A DNA stretch of 43,761 bases from Tateyamaria sp. Alg231-49 (GTDB lineage Bacteria > Pseudomonadota > Alphaproteobacteria > Rhodobacterales > Rhodobacteraceae): assembly GCF_900143535.1 (NCBI RefSeq), contig NZ_FRFA01000025.1, positions 1-43,761 on the forward strand, in the 5' to 3' direction. Made by a program: the position numbers and the translations under genes. Shown piece after piece: positions 32,285 through 40,882 of this stretch. Positions within the stretch are counted from its first letter, which is position 1. Every line of letters begins with the position of its first letter. The notes beneath the pieces are model-generated. The model searched no databases, was not told the origin of the DNA, and was given only the letters and a program-made list of their open reading frames with translations.

Positions 32285-33580
32285 ATGCGTGACGCACTGA
32301 CAGGCACCCGGATCCGCGACCGGCGCGTGATGGCAGGTACCAAGCAATCCGCGCTCGCCCGTGAAATCGGGATATCTGCGTCCTACCTAAATCTGATCGA
32401 ACATAATCGGCGCAGAATCGGCGGCAAGCTGCTCTTGGATATCGCCGCGGCACTTGGAGTCGAGCCTGCGGCCCTCACCACAGGCGCCGAGGCAGCCATG
32501 ATTGCCACGTTGCGCGAGGCAGGCAGCGGGGCTGCAATGGCCGAGGGTGAACTGGACCGGGCTGAGGATTTCGTGGGGCGCTTTCCCGGCTGGGCGGATG
32601 CGCTTGCGCTGGCCCACCGCAAACTCGCCGGGCTTGAACACACGGTCGAAGTGCTGAGTGATCGCCTTGCTCACGACCCCGAAGTCGCGGCTTCGGTCCA
32701 CGAGGTGTTGTCCACCGCCGCCGCGATCCGCTCTACGGCGTCTATTCTGGCAGGGGACAAGGACCTGCCCGAAGAATGGCGCGACAGGTTTCATGCCAAT
32801 ATCGACGCAGACAGTCGCCGTCTTGCGGACAGCTCAAAGGCTTTGGTCGGCTTCCTCGATCCCGAAACCGGGGAGGCTGCGCACACGGGCTCGCCCCAAG
32901 AAGATGTCGAGGCCTTTCTGGAGGCGCAAAACTATGTCTTTGACGCAATCGAGGCTGGGGAGGCTGACATTGCGCAAATTGTCAAAGATGCACCCGAACT
33001 GACCTCGGTTGCCGCGCGCTACATTGCGCAGGGGGTGTTGCAGCGTATGGGCGTGGACAGTGCCAAGGTGTCTCTGCCCGCATTGCGCGGTGGGCTGGAC
33101 GACGTCGGCCTCGACCCAACCGCTCTCGCCGCCCGCTTTCGGGTGTCGGTGGCATGCATTTTGCGCCGCCTGATTTCCATGCCAGATCTTGGCGTTGGCC
33201 TTGTGGTTGCTGACCGGGCAGGCAGCCTCCTGTTCCGCAAGGGGGTTGAGGGCTTCACGCTGCCGCGGTTTGGCGCGGGCTGCCCTCTCTGGCCGTTGTT
33301 TCAGGCGTTCGGAGCGCCGGGGCAGGTGTTGTTTCAGCGGGTGCGCATGCCGTCGCGGGAGGAGGGTCTGTTTGACTGTTTCGCAACTGCCGAGCCGGTT
33401 GGGTATGTCGATGTGAACACACCACCCTTGCTGCAATCCACTATGCTGATCGTTCCGGTGTCCGCGCCCGAAGACGCCGCTGGGCCGTCCCCGTTTCACG
33501 TTGGACCGGCCTGTAGAATCTGCCCAGCCCAACAGTGTCAAAGCCGACGCGAACCATCCATCCTAAGCGAAGGTTTTTAA
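32285..33580 (+). CDS. ScfR-type XRE transcriptional regulator (short-chain fatty acyl regulator family)
   Basis: This 431-residue protein has an N-terminal XRE helix-turn-helix (about 8-62: GTRIRDRRVMAGTKQSALAREIG, ISASYLNLIEHNRR), a central helical region partly like the IrrE/ImmA peptidase domain (about 215-300), and a C-terminal part ending GPACRICPAQQCQSRREPSIL with conserved Cys residues. That order is known from regulators of acetate, propionate or glyoxylate metabolism (RamB/ScfR-like). A GGAGG-type site precedes the ATG. Divergent orientation and twin repeats suggest that it controls itself and possibly the ABC operon. Confidence 0.85.
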   Translation: MRDALTGTRIRDRRVMAGTKQSALAREIGISASYLNLIEHNRRRIGGKLLLDIAAALGVEPAALTTGAEAAMIATLREAGSGAAMAEGELDRAEDFVGRFPGWADALALAHRKLAGLEHTVEVLSDRLAHDPEVAASVHEVLSTAAAIRSTASILAGDKDLPEEWRDRFHANIDADSRRLADSSKALVGFLDPETGEAAHTGSPQEDVEAFLEAQNYVFDAIEAGEADIAQIVKDAPELTSVAARYIAQGVLQRMGVDSAKVSLPALRGGLDDVGLDPTALAARFRVSVACILRRLISMPDLGVGLVVADRAGSLLFRKGVEGFTLPRFGAGCPLWPLFQAFGAPGQVLFQRVRMPSREEGLFDCFATAEPVGYVDVNTPPLLQSTMLIVPVSAPEDAAGPSPFHVGPACRICPAQQCQSRREPSILSEGF

Positions 33581-33689
33581 GGCGTTTTGACAGGCCCGCC
33601 AAAACCGCACATAGTTGCTGTGCACCGTTGATGAGCACCGTTTGAGACGGATCGCCAGCGGCGACGGTGCGTAGGGGAGGAGCCGCACA

Positions 33690-34064
33690 TTGGGCAAGCA
33701 TGTTTTGCTCGTCGAGGACGAGGTCAATATTATAGAGGCCATCAGCTTTTTGCTCAGTCGCGAAGGGTGGCAGGTCGATACTCATTCGGATGGGGCGACG
33801 GCGATGGAAACGATCAGAGCGGCGCGCCCGGACCTTGTGGTGTTGGACCATATGCTGCCGGGCAAAAGCGGTCTCGACATCCTGACCGAGCTGCGCGCTG
33901 ATCCGGAGTTCCAGTCCATTCCGGTTTTGATGCTGACCGCGCGCGGTCAGGCCCGCGACCGGGAACAGGCCGAAAAGGCTGGTGTCAGTCGGTTCATGAC
34001 CAAACCGTTTTCGAACATCGAAGTGGTCACTGCTGTGCGCGATCTTGTGCAGCTGGCGCAATGA
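33690..34064 (+). CDS. Single-domain response regulator receiver protein
   Basis: This 124-residue CheY-like receiver domain has the acidic pair in LLVEDEVN, the phospho-acceptor Asp in LVVLDHMLPGKSG (about Asp53), the Thr in LMLTARG and the Lys in FMTKPFSN. There is no output domain. It starts with TTG at 33690, supported by a strong GGGAGGAG site. Its stop overlaps the next ATG by 4 bases (ATGA), placing it in one operon with the histidine kinase. It likely receives phosphate from that kinase and acts through a protein partner. Confidence 0.88.
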   Translation: MGKHVLLVEDEVNIIEAISFLLSREGWQVDTHSDGATAMETIRAARPDLVVLDHMLPGKSGLDILTELRADPEFQSIPVLMLTARGQARDREQAEKAGVSRFMTKPFSNIEVVTAVRDLVQLAQ

Positions 34065-34354
34065 GCACCCAAGGCGCAACGCCTGTCTTTCTTGAGCGGC
34101 GCAGTTATCGCCGCCGCCGGATGATGGATGCGCTGCGCCTGTTGCCGATCCTTGGGGTGTTTTTGTGGATGCTCCCACTGTTCTGGCCAACGCCTGCGGA
34201 CGGGCCCACAGCACCCGAGGCGGTGCCTTTGTCTACTGCTGCGACATACGTCTTTGTCGTGTGGCTGGCCCTGATCGCATCCGCATTTTCTCTGTGGTCC
34301 TTATTGCGTGCGCGTCCCGAGATGGATGAGGACGCAAGCCAAGAGCTGCGCTGA
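34061..34354 (+). CDS. Small membrane protein coupled to the symporter-kinase
   Basis: This 97-residue protein has an Arg-rich start (RRSYRRRRMM) and two transmembrane helices (about 25-42 and 60-82), with a Pro-rich periplasmic loop between them. I do not recognise the family. It overlaps the receiver gene by 4 bases and the kinase gene by 1 base (TGATG), so it is made with them. Its place just before a sodium/solute-symporter-type protein recalls the small DUF485 proteins next to acetate permease genes, but I see no sequence match. Confidence 0.65.
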   Translation: MSTQGATPVFLERRSYRRRRMMDALRLLPILGVFLWMLPLFWPTPADGPTAPEAVPLSTAATYVFVVWLALIASAFSLWSLLRARPEMDEDASQELR

Positions 34355-37032
34355 TGGCCTCGGTCAATCTGCTGATCGGCGTCAGCCTGACCTACGTCAC
34401 GTTTCTCTTTGCCATCGCCTTCTTTGCTGAGCGGGCGACTGCGCGGGGGCAGGTGACATGGCTGCGCTCGCCTCTGGTCTATACCTTGTCCTTGTCAATT
34501 TACTGCACAGCTTGGACATTCTACGGCGCGGTCGGATATGCGGCGCGCTCGGGCATGGAATTTGTAACCATCTACCTTGGCCCCAGCCTTGTGATGATTG
34601 GCTGGTGGTGGGCGTTGCGCAAGCTGGTGCGGGTGGGGCGCGCGCAGCGGGCCACATCGGTGGCAGACCTGATTTCGTCCCGGTTTGGCAAATCGAACCT
34701 TCTGGCCATTGTTGTGACGATCATGGCCGTAATCGGGGTGACACCGTACATCGCCTTGCAACTGCAATCGGTAACCCTGTCGCTGGCAATCTTTGCCGAG
34801 CCAGAAGCGGGCGCATTGAACCAGACCGGAGCCGCGTTCTGGGTGGCGTTCGGGCTGGCGCTGTTCACGGTCTTGTTCGGAACCCGCAACCTCAATGTCA
34901 ATGAACGCCATAACGGCGTTGTCATCGCCATCGCAGTCGAGGCGGTTGTCAAGTTGATCGCCCTTTTGGCCGTGGGTGTTTTTGTGGTCTGGGGCGTGGC
35001 AGGGGGCGTGGCCCCGATGATGGAGCGGATCGACGCCTCTCCCATTGGCACGTGGGAAATGGATCGCAGCCGCTGGCTGGCTCTCACGGCGCTGTCGGCG
35101 GCGGCCTTTCTGGCCCTGCCGCGCATGTTTCAGGTCATGGTGGTCGAGAATGAAGACGAACGGCACCTGCAAATCGCCAGTTGGGCCTTCCCTCTCTATC
35201 TGATGCTGATGAGCCTGTTTGTGGTGCCCATCGCTGTTATTGGCCTTGATCTGATGCCAGCAGGGTCCAACCCGGATCTTTTCGTTCTGACGATACCGCT
35301 GGCACAAGGACAGGTGGGGCTTGCCACGCTCAGTTTCCTGGGGGGGTTCTCGTCAGCGACGTCGATGGTGATTGTGGCAACGCTCGCGCTGTCCACGATG
35401 GTGTCAAACCACATTGTGATGCCCGTGTGGCTCAGTTCCCGTGTTGAGGGGGCGCAGGTGTCTGGCGACGTGCGCAACGTGGTAATCTTGTCGCGGCGTG
35501 CTTCAATCTTGCTGATTATCGGTCTTGGCTATGTCTACTATCGGTTTTCCGGCGGTGGTGCGGCGCTGGCGGCGATCGGGCTGATTTCCTTCGTGGGTGT
35601 TGCTCAGTTTCTGCCGGCCATGCTGGGGGGTATCATTTGGCGTGGGGCGACGCGCTGGGGGGCACTTGCCGGGCTGCTCATGGGATTCACGATCTGGGTG
35701 TTCTGTTCACTTTTGCCCAGTTTTGGGCCCGGTGTCGTTTTGTCGTCGAGCGTCTTCGAACAAGGGCTTTTTGGTCTTGGATGGGTGCGCCCGCATGCGC
35801 TCTTTGGGATTGAGGGGATTGATCCGACGGTGCACGCAGTGGCCTGGTCAATCACGCTGAACATCGCCGCTTTTATCATTGTTTCCCTTGTGACCTTTCC
35901 CAGCCCGCTTGAACGATTGCAGGGCGCCCAATTTGTCAATGTCTTTGACCATTCCGGACGCGCACAGGGCTGGGATGCAGCCCGCGCCACAAGCGAGGAC
36001 CTGATGGTTATGACCCAGCGGATCCTTGGTGCCGAGGAGGCGCAAACGCTGTTTCGCCTTGAGGCCTCCCGGCAAGGACTGGACGGCGGTTTGCCCGAGC
36101 CCACTCAAGGGTTCGTGCAGCACCTTGAACGGGAACTGGCGGCCAGTGTGGGCGCGGCCACCGCCCATGCGATGATCAGCCAGCTTGTGGGCGGAGCCTC
36201 CGTATCGGTGCAGGACCTGATGGCGGTGGCCGACGAATCTGCGCAGATCCTCGAATACTCCAACCAGCTGGAGGCAAAGTCACACGAGCTGTCACGCACC
36301 GCCCACCAATTGCGTGAAGCGAACCAAAAACTGACGGCGCTTTCTGTGCAAAAAGATGCCTTTCTGAGCCAGATCAGTCATGAATTGCGCACGCCCATGA
36401 CCTCCATCCGGTCCTTTTCCGAGATTTTGCGCGACACCGAAGGCATGGGGCAGGTTGAAAAGACGCGCTATGCCTCGATCATCCACGGTGAGGCGATGCG
36501 GCTGACGCGGTTGCTTGATGACTTGCTGGACCTCAGCGTCCTTGAAAACGGGCAGGTGTCCTTGCGCCATGAAACTGGTGGTTTGGGCGATCTTCTGGAA
36601 AAATCCATACGGACGGCGCAAGCGGGCAGCACCGAACCGCTCACCATTCGCCGACGCCACGTAGACGAGGCGGTGATGCTGTCCACCGACCATGACCGCT
36701 TGGGACAGGTGTTCATCAACCTGATCACAAATGCACGGAAGTATTGCGATGCCGAGACCCCGGAACTGGTGATCTCCGTGAGCCGTGATGGGCCGAACCT
36801 GTCTGTTTCCTTTGCGGACAATGGAACCCCCATCCCAGACGATGATCGCCGCGTGATTTTCGAGAAATTTGCACGGGTTGGGAATCAGGACGGGTCTGGT
36901 GCCGGGTTGGGGCTCGCTATTTGTCGCGAGATCATGACCCGTCTGGGCGGTGACGTCACCCACGTGCGCGAAGCCCACGGGAACACCTTTGTCGTGCATT
37001 TACCCAGTCAGAGCGCACTGGCCGCGCAATAG
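34354..37032 (+). CDS. Na+/solute symporter-histidine kinase fusion (CbrA/CrbS-like)
   Basis: This 892-residue membrane protein combines an SSS-type transporter domain (about 1-520, roughly 12-13 helices; YTLSLSIYCTAWTFYGAVGYAARSGMEF, GVTPYIALQLQSV, FLGGFSSATSMVIV) with a histidine kinase. The kinase has a coiled coil (about 625-665), HisKA box FLSQISHELRTP with phospho-His676, N-box FINLITNARKYC, G1 FADNGTPIPDD and G2 SGAGLGLAICREI (about 848-860). CbrA and CrbS proteins of this build sense or import small organic solutes such as histidine or acetate. The likely partner is the single receiver at 33,690. No DNA-binding response regulator is encoded next to it. Confidence 0.92.
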   Translation: MASVNLLIGVSLTYVTFLFAIAFFAERATARGQVTWLRSPLVYTLSLSIYCTAWTFYGAVGYAARSGMEFVTIYLGPSLVMIGWWWALRKLVRVGRAQRATSVADLISSRFGKSNLLAIVVTIMAVIGVTPYIALQLQSVTLSLAIFAEPEAGALNQTGAAFWVAFGLALFTVLFGTRNLNVNERHNGVVIAIAVEAVVKLIALLAVGVFVVWGVAGGVAPMMERIDASPIGTWEMDRSRWLALTALSAAAFLALPRMFQVMVVENEDERHLQIASWAFPLYLMLMSLFVVPIAVIGLDLMPAGSNPDLFVLTIPLAQGQVGLATLSFLGGFSSATSMVIVATLALSTMVSNHIVMPVWLSSRVEGAQVSGDVRNVVILSRRASILLIIGLGYVYYRFSGGGAALAAIGLISFVGVAQFLPAMLGGIIWRGATRWGALAGLLMGFTIWVFCSLLPSFGPGVVLSSSVFEQGLFGLGWVRPHALFGIEGIDPTVHAVAWSITLNIAAFIIVSLVTFPSPLERLQGAQFVNVFDHSGRAQGWDAARATSEDLMVMTQRILGAEEAQTLFRLEASRQGLDGGLPEPTQGFVQHLERELAASVGAATAHAMISQLVGGASVSVQDLMAVADESAQILEYSNQLEAKSHELSRTAHQLREANQKLTALSVQKDAFLSQISHELRTPMTSIRSFSEILRDTEGMGQVEKTRYASIIHGEAMRLTRLLDDLLDLSVLENGQVSLRHETGGLGDLLEKSIRTAQAGSTEPLTIRRRHVDEAVMLSTDHDRLGQVFINLITNARKYCDAETPELVISVSRDGPNLSVSFADNGTPIPDDDRRVIFEKFARVGNQDGSGAGLGLAICREIMTRLGGDVTHVREAHGNTFVVHLPSQSALAAQ

Positions 37033-37123
37033 GCCCATCTGATCGGATCATTTTTATGGGGCGATCTAAAGTGCTTGGTAACCAATTCTGCCTAAAGGTG
37101 ACGGCGAAATTGTAGGCCGGTTC

Positions 37124-38407
37124 ATGGCAGAGGATATGGGCGAAACCGAAAACCAAACCGTCTTGGCGCGCATAACCGCAAGCGCCCGAAGTGAGCGCAA
37201 GGCCAAAGCCATGAAGTTGCAAAAGGCGTTGCGTATCGCGTTTGCCAAGGTGGCCGACGCGCTTATGGACCTGCCTGCGGCAGTTTTGAGTGTGTCGATC
37301 CAGAACATCAACGGTGAGGATATCGAGACGGCGCTTGATGATGCCCAGTTGCAGCTGATCCTCGATGGTCCCCACGGGTGCATCGGGGCGGCTATGTTCG
37401 CGCCAGTTGTGGTTGGCGCCATGATCCAGCAACAAACGATCGGCAATGTCAGCCAAGGCCCTGACCCTGAGCGGGCGATGACACGCACGGATGCGGCGAT
37501 TTGCGCGCCGCTGCTTGACGCGCTTTTTGAACGACTGCCCACTCTGTTGGATGAACCTGACGAGGTGGAGTTGATTGATGGGTTTCAGTTCGGGGCCAAG
37601 GCCCATGTTGCGCGCACGCTGGCACTGGCGCTGGATGCGTCCGCCTACATCGCGATCCGCGTAACGTTGGATATCGCGCGCGGCGCGCGACAGGGCGAAG
37701 TGGTCCTGATCCTGCCAACGCTTGAGGCGCGCGCCGAACAACCCGATGAAGCGGGCATGGACCCGGATCCGGGGGCGGCTAGTGATGGGGCCGACATGAC
37801 CAAGTTGGTCATGGGGCTGAATGCAGATCTGCGTATGATCCTCTGCCAAAACAATCTGCCGTTAAGCCGTCTGAACGCTTTGAAAGTCGGGGACACGCTG
37901 AAAGTGACGCCCGGCGTGTTCCCAAATGTTCAGATCACGACTGCAATGGGCCGTATCCTTGGGCGCGGTGAGGTCGGGCATGTGGATGGTGTGCGCGCGG
38001 TTAAGATAATGCGCGCGCCACTACACGCCGTGCGGCCCCTGCGCCGCGTCAGTGACCAGCCTTTGGTTGATATGCCCGAAGTCGAAGTGTTGACGGCGTC
38101 AGGTCGACGCAAAACCGTACCGCGCGAAGTGGACGCGAGCGCCGAAAAGGTTGCCGATGCGTCGAGCACCCTACCACCGATTGTGGAGCGCCGCGCGCCT
38201 GCTGCATCTGATAACGATATAGACAAACCGTTTCCCGTCGAAGACGACGCGGATGATACAACAAGCCAGCCAGCCTTGGCCGCTTTGCCCGGTCTTGAGG
38301 ATGCGCCCAATCTAGACGGATTACCGGACGTAAACGGTTTGCCCGAACTTGATGACTTGCCGGATTTGGCGGACCTGCCTGATCTCGAAATGCAAGCGGC
38401 CAGCTAG
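37124..38407 (+). CDS. FliM/FliN-family (SpoA-domain) protein without flagellar neighbours
   Basis: This 427-residue protein has an N-terminal basic helix (ASARSERKAKAMKLQKALRIAF), a middle region like the FliM CheC-type domain (about 35-215), and a SpoA/FliN C-ring domain (about 228-305: LNADLRMILCQNNLPLSRLNALKVGDTLKV, ITTAMGRILGRGEVG). A long acidic tail with repeated LPxLxDLPDL units (about 385-425) follows. SpoA domains build flagellar switch rings and type III secretion sorting platforms. No flagellar or secretion gene lies in the window, so the role is open. It starts 91 bases after the kinase gene. Confidence 0.75.
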   Translation: MAEDMGETENQTVLARITASARSERKAKAMKLQKALRIAFAKVADALMDLPAAVLSVSIQNINGEDIETALDDAQLQLILDGPHGCIGAAMFAPVVVGAMIQQQTIGNVSQGPDPERAMTRTDAAICAPLLDALFERLPTLLDEPDEVELIDGFQFGAKAHVARTLALALDASAYIAIRVTLDIARGARQGEVVLILPTLEARAEQPDEAGMDPDPGAASDGADMTKLVMGLNADLRMILCQNNLPLSRLNALKVGDTLKVTPGVFPNVQITTAMGRILGRGEVGHVDGVRAVKIMRAPLHAVRPLRRVSDQPLVDMPEVEVLTASGRRKTVPREVDASAEKVADASSTLPPIVERRAPAASDNDIDKPFPVEDDADDTTSQPALAALPGLEDAPNLDGLPDVNGLPELDDLPDLADLPDLEMQAAS

Positions 38408-38423
38408 TCTCGGTCGGTGGTTC

Positions 38424-38861
38424 TCAGGCGCTGTTTTTGGCTTGCGCAATCGCCTCAAGCGTTGGGCGCAAGTTTTCCAGATCATACCCGCCTGCGCGGG
38501 CGGCGTTCAGAATGTCATCTGTCGCCATCTCTCCGGCTTGGCCAAAGCACCACACAACGGTGGACCGGGTTCCCGAAGCGCAATAGGCCAGAACGGGTCC
38601 GCCCGCTGTTGCTGCGTGTTCCATCTGCGCGGCCACATTGGGTGGGGTCATCGTCTGGTGCGTCAGGGGTAGGCGCACAAAGCCAAGACCAGCCGCGCGC
38701 GCTGCATCTTCGATCGCTTCCGCTTGAAGGGGAGGCGGCACCTCTTCATCGGGGCGATTGCTGATGATGGTTGTAATGCCCGCAGCCGCAATGTCCGCCA
38801 TATCGGCTGGATCCAGCTGTGGGGCCACGAAATAGTTCGGTGTAATTTGACGTATATCCAT
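38424..38861 (-). CDS. TIGR01244-family phosphatase/sulfurtransferase-like protein
   Basis: This 145-residue protein starts MDIRQITPNYFVAPQLDPADM, continues GITTIISNRPDEEVP, PPLQAEAIEDAARAAGLGFVRLPLTHQTMTP and has the P-loop-like catalytic motif YCASGTRS. This is the DUF442/TIGR01244 domain, related to dual-specificity phosphatases and found fused to sulfide-handling beta-lactamase-like enzymes. It lies 9 bases after two YeeE/YedE genes in the same direction, which points to sulfur compound handling. Confidence 0.88.
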   Translation of the reverse strand: MDIRQITPNYFVAPQLDPADMADIAAAGITTIISNRPDEEVPPPLQAEAIEDAARAAGLGFVRLPLTHQTMTPPNVAAQMEHAATAGGPVLAYCASGTRSTVVWCFGQAGEMATDDILNAARAGGYDLENLRPTLEAIAQAKNSA

Positions 38862-38870
38862 GTCGGAGGT

Positions 38871-39305
38871 TTAGGCGTGCGACGCCTGTCTGTCCAGCAT
38901 GCGCCGTAGCGGCGGTACCGCCCACATACCGGCCAGCATCGCCACCAGGAACACCGCCCCCGGCCACCCGCCATAACTGATTGATGCAATGGCCGGGCCG
39001 GGGCAAAGGCCCACAAGCCCCCATCCTATCCCGAACAGGATGGACCCAAATACCAGAGGGCGATTAAGCGTGTTTGCAGGAGGGGACGGAAATGCCCCAC
39101 CTGCCAGCGGCACACGCCCGCGCGTCATCCGCCACGCCAGCAACATAGGCAGGATTGCGCCGCCCATCACAAAGGCCAGCGTCGGATCCCAGTGTCCAGC
39201 GATGTCGAGGAACCCTCGTACACGGCTGGTGTCCGTCATGCCCGACACGTGCAGCCCGGCTCCAAAAAGGGCGCCACTGACCAGCGAAAGAACCGCACGC
39301 ATCAT
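38871..39305 (-). CDS. YeeE/YedE-family sulfur transporter half (PmpB-like)
   Basis: This 144-residue membrane protein has four hydrophobic segments and the conserved cysteine in VGLCPGPAIASI. It starts MMRAVLSLVSGALFGAGLHVSGM at 39305, where the ATG overlaps the stop of the upstream half (ATATGATG). A longer frame upstream is only the shadow of that gene. Two-half YeeE/YedE systems (PmpA/PmpB) move sulfur compounds such as thiosulfate through the membrane. Confidence 0.85.
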   Translation of the reverse strand: MMRAVLSLVSGALFGAGLHVSGMTDTSRVRGFLDIAGHWDPTLAFVMGGAILPMLLAWRMTRGRVPLAGGAFPSPPANTLNRPLVFGSILFGIGWGLVGLCPGPAIASISYGGWPGAVFLVAMLAGMWAVPPLRRMLDRQASHA

Positions 39306-39721
39306 ATCCCGAACCCAATCCGCATAACGCTGACTGTCACAACGCCAGCGCCGATGTAAAACAGGGTCGCCACCAGCCCGCGCAGCGAAAACCGCGACAG
39401 ACCACAGACCCCATGACCAGAAGTGCAGCCATTGGCAAAGCGCGTACCGATACCAACGCACAGGCCCGCCGATATCAGCAGCCAGAGTTGCGACGTCGCT
39501 TGGGTATTCACAGCCCAGCCACCAAATGTGAACAGGGCAGGGGCGCCGATGAGCCCAATGAGAAAGGCCAATGTCGGACCACGGTCTGAACCGGTGCCGT
39601 CCACCAATCCGCCAACGATCCCGCTGGCACCCATGATGCGCCCCGTACCCAGAAGCAGAACAGCCCCCCCGGTGCCAATCATCAGCCCGCCAAGCAGACC
39701 GTAGAGCCACGCCATCTCCAT
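39302..39721 (-). CDS. YeeE/YedE-family sulfur transporter half (PmpA-like)
   Basis: This 139-residue membrane protein has four hydrophobic segments and the family motif RFANGCTSGHGVCGLSRFS with its two conserved cysteines. It is the first gene of a tight trio with the PmpB-like half (4-base overlap) and the TIGR01244 protein. The cysteines are thought to pass sulfur-containing ions along the channel. The substrate is not readable from sequence. Confidence 0.87.
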   Translation of the reverse strand: MEMAWLYGLLGGLMIGTGGAVLLLGTGRIMGASGIVGGLVDGTGSDRGPTLAFLIGLIGAPALFTFGGWAVNTQATSQLWLLISAGLCVGIGTRFANGCTSGHGVCGLSRFSLRGLVATLFYIGAGVVTVSVMRIGFGI

Positions 39722-39736
39722 CGCCTTGCCCTTTTG

Positions 39737-39961
39737 CTATTTCAGAAAGATACCGACAATCACTAGCATCAGACCGATGACCGACACAAAAAGTGCCCCA
39801 AGGTTCATCGGCAGCACCCGCGCCATCAACGCACGCATGGCTTCATCATCAAGCCCGGCACGTCTTGCTGACCAGACTTTGATGATGCACAACACAAGTC
39901 CTGCAAGCCCCAGAAGCGACAGCGCTGCGCCACCCCAGATCAGTCCGTCAAAAATGCTCAT
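39737..39961 (-). CDS. Small membrane protein
   Basis: This 74-residue protein starts MSIFDGLIWGGAALSLLGLAGLVLCIIKVW and has two hydrophobic helices (about 5-28 and 52-73) with a basic/acidic loop RRAGLDDEAMRALMARVLPMN between them. An ATG six codons upstream (39979) is also possible; neither has a strong ribosome site. It lies just before the YeeE/YedE trio on the same strand (15 bases) and divergent from gapR. I do not recognise the family by name. Confidence 0.65.
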   Translation of the reverse strand: MSIFDGLIWGGAALSLLGLAGLVLCIIKVWSARRAGLDDEAMRALMARVLPMNLGALFVSVIGLMLVIVGIFLK

Positions 39962-40090
39962 GCCAGCGTCGTTTTCCATGGCCGCCGGGCTATCGCAGGA
40001 ACCGCACATTGGCAAGCCGGGTTGCCTCTTGCGGTGCCTACCTTGCGCGGCTATCGAGGCGCACCAACCCCCAGCCGCGAGGAGCCGCGC

Positions 40091-40354
40091 ATGTCCGACA
40101 CTGCCACCAACGCCGAAAGTTACCGCGTCACTGCCGATGAACTGCGCCAGTTTATCGAGCGGATCGAACGGCTGGACATGGAGAAAAGAGATCTTGCTGA
40201 CCAGCAAAAAGAAGTGATGGCCGAGGCCAAGGCGCGTGGCTATGACACCAAAGTCATGCGCAAGGTGATCGCGCTGCGCAAGCGTGACAAGGACGACATC
40301 GCCGAGGAAGAAGCGGTGCTGGAAATGTACAAAGAATGCTTGGGTATGACCTAA
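40091..40354 (+). CDS. GapR/DUF2312-family nucleoid protein
   Basis: This 87-residue protein is all helical: YRVTADELRQFIERIERLDMEKRDLADQQKEVMAEAKARGYDTKVMRKVIALRKRDKDDIAEEEAVLEMYKECLGM. It matches DUF2312, the family of Caulobacter GapR, which clamps overtwisted DNA ahead of polymerases and replication forks. Length and pattern are normal. Start at 40091 has a GAGGAG ribosome site; an upstream in-frame ATG is not used by the family. Confidence 0.93.
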   Translation: MSDTATNAESYRVTADELRQFIERIERLDMEKRDLADQQKEVMAEAKARGYDTKVMRKVIALRKRDKDDIAEEEAVLEMYKECLGMT

Positions 40355-40501
40355 TAAGGTTTAGATGTCCCTAGAGACTCCCGATCTTTTGAATAGCGCT
40401 GCCGCAAAGTGAAAGCAGGCTTGATGCTGTGTAGCCTCAAATAGCGCAGCAGCAGCAAGCCTGCGGCGGTGACGAGATTGTTTTTCGTGGCTTGGTAGTT
40501 T

Positions 40502-40640
40502 TTGAGTGAAAGTATCCTTGATAGCATCGTGCTGTCTTATGACGATGGGGTCGTACCCGTCCTGATGTCAGCAGACCTACCGCTGCTGGTGGTTGTGCTT
40601 GGCGGCCTGGGCCTGATGACTCGTCGCCGCGGAAGCACCC
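40502..40640 (+). pseudogene. Remnant of a VPLPA-CTERM protein tail
   Basis: The frame reads VPVLMSADLPLLVVVLGGLGLMTRRRG, which has the layout of a VPLPA sorting tail (VP-x-x, a hydrophobic helix ending GGLGLM, then RRR) but with the VPLPA box damaged (VPVLM) and an extra sequence after the RRR instead of a stop. No signal peptide or body of a protein precedes it: the frame starts at TTG 40502, only 20 codons earlier. I take it as the end of a decayed gene, not a working one. Confidence 0.45.
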
Positions 40641-40882
40641 CCCCTTTTTTTGCTAGAATTATCAAGTGTCGGTACCTGACCCAAGTCAGTCGGTTGTGGG
40701 ATAGGTGGAATTTTATTCCCATATTTTCCCAAAACTGGGAAAACGTTCCGAATCTATCTTTGCCATTTTTTTTTCAAAGGATAGTTATTCTTGCTGGGAT
40801 GAACAAAATTCTTATTTTTTTCAGCGGGTTAAGCGACATTTTTCTTTCTGATAGGAAGCCCTAGAGCGAGAGGGACACTGTC

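Noticed and set aside
34061..34354. DUF485 (YjcH-like) identity for the small membrane protein
   Set aside because: Position is similar, but the sequence lacks the family's recognisable pattern; left as unnamed.
38871..39710. Single 279-codon frame for the YeeE/YedE half
   Set aside because: The first 135 codons are an out-of-frame shadow of the PmpA-like gene. The true start is the ATG overlapping its stop.
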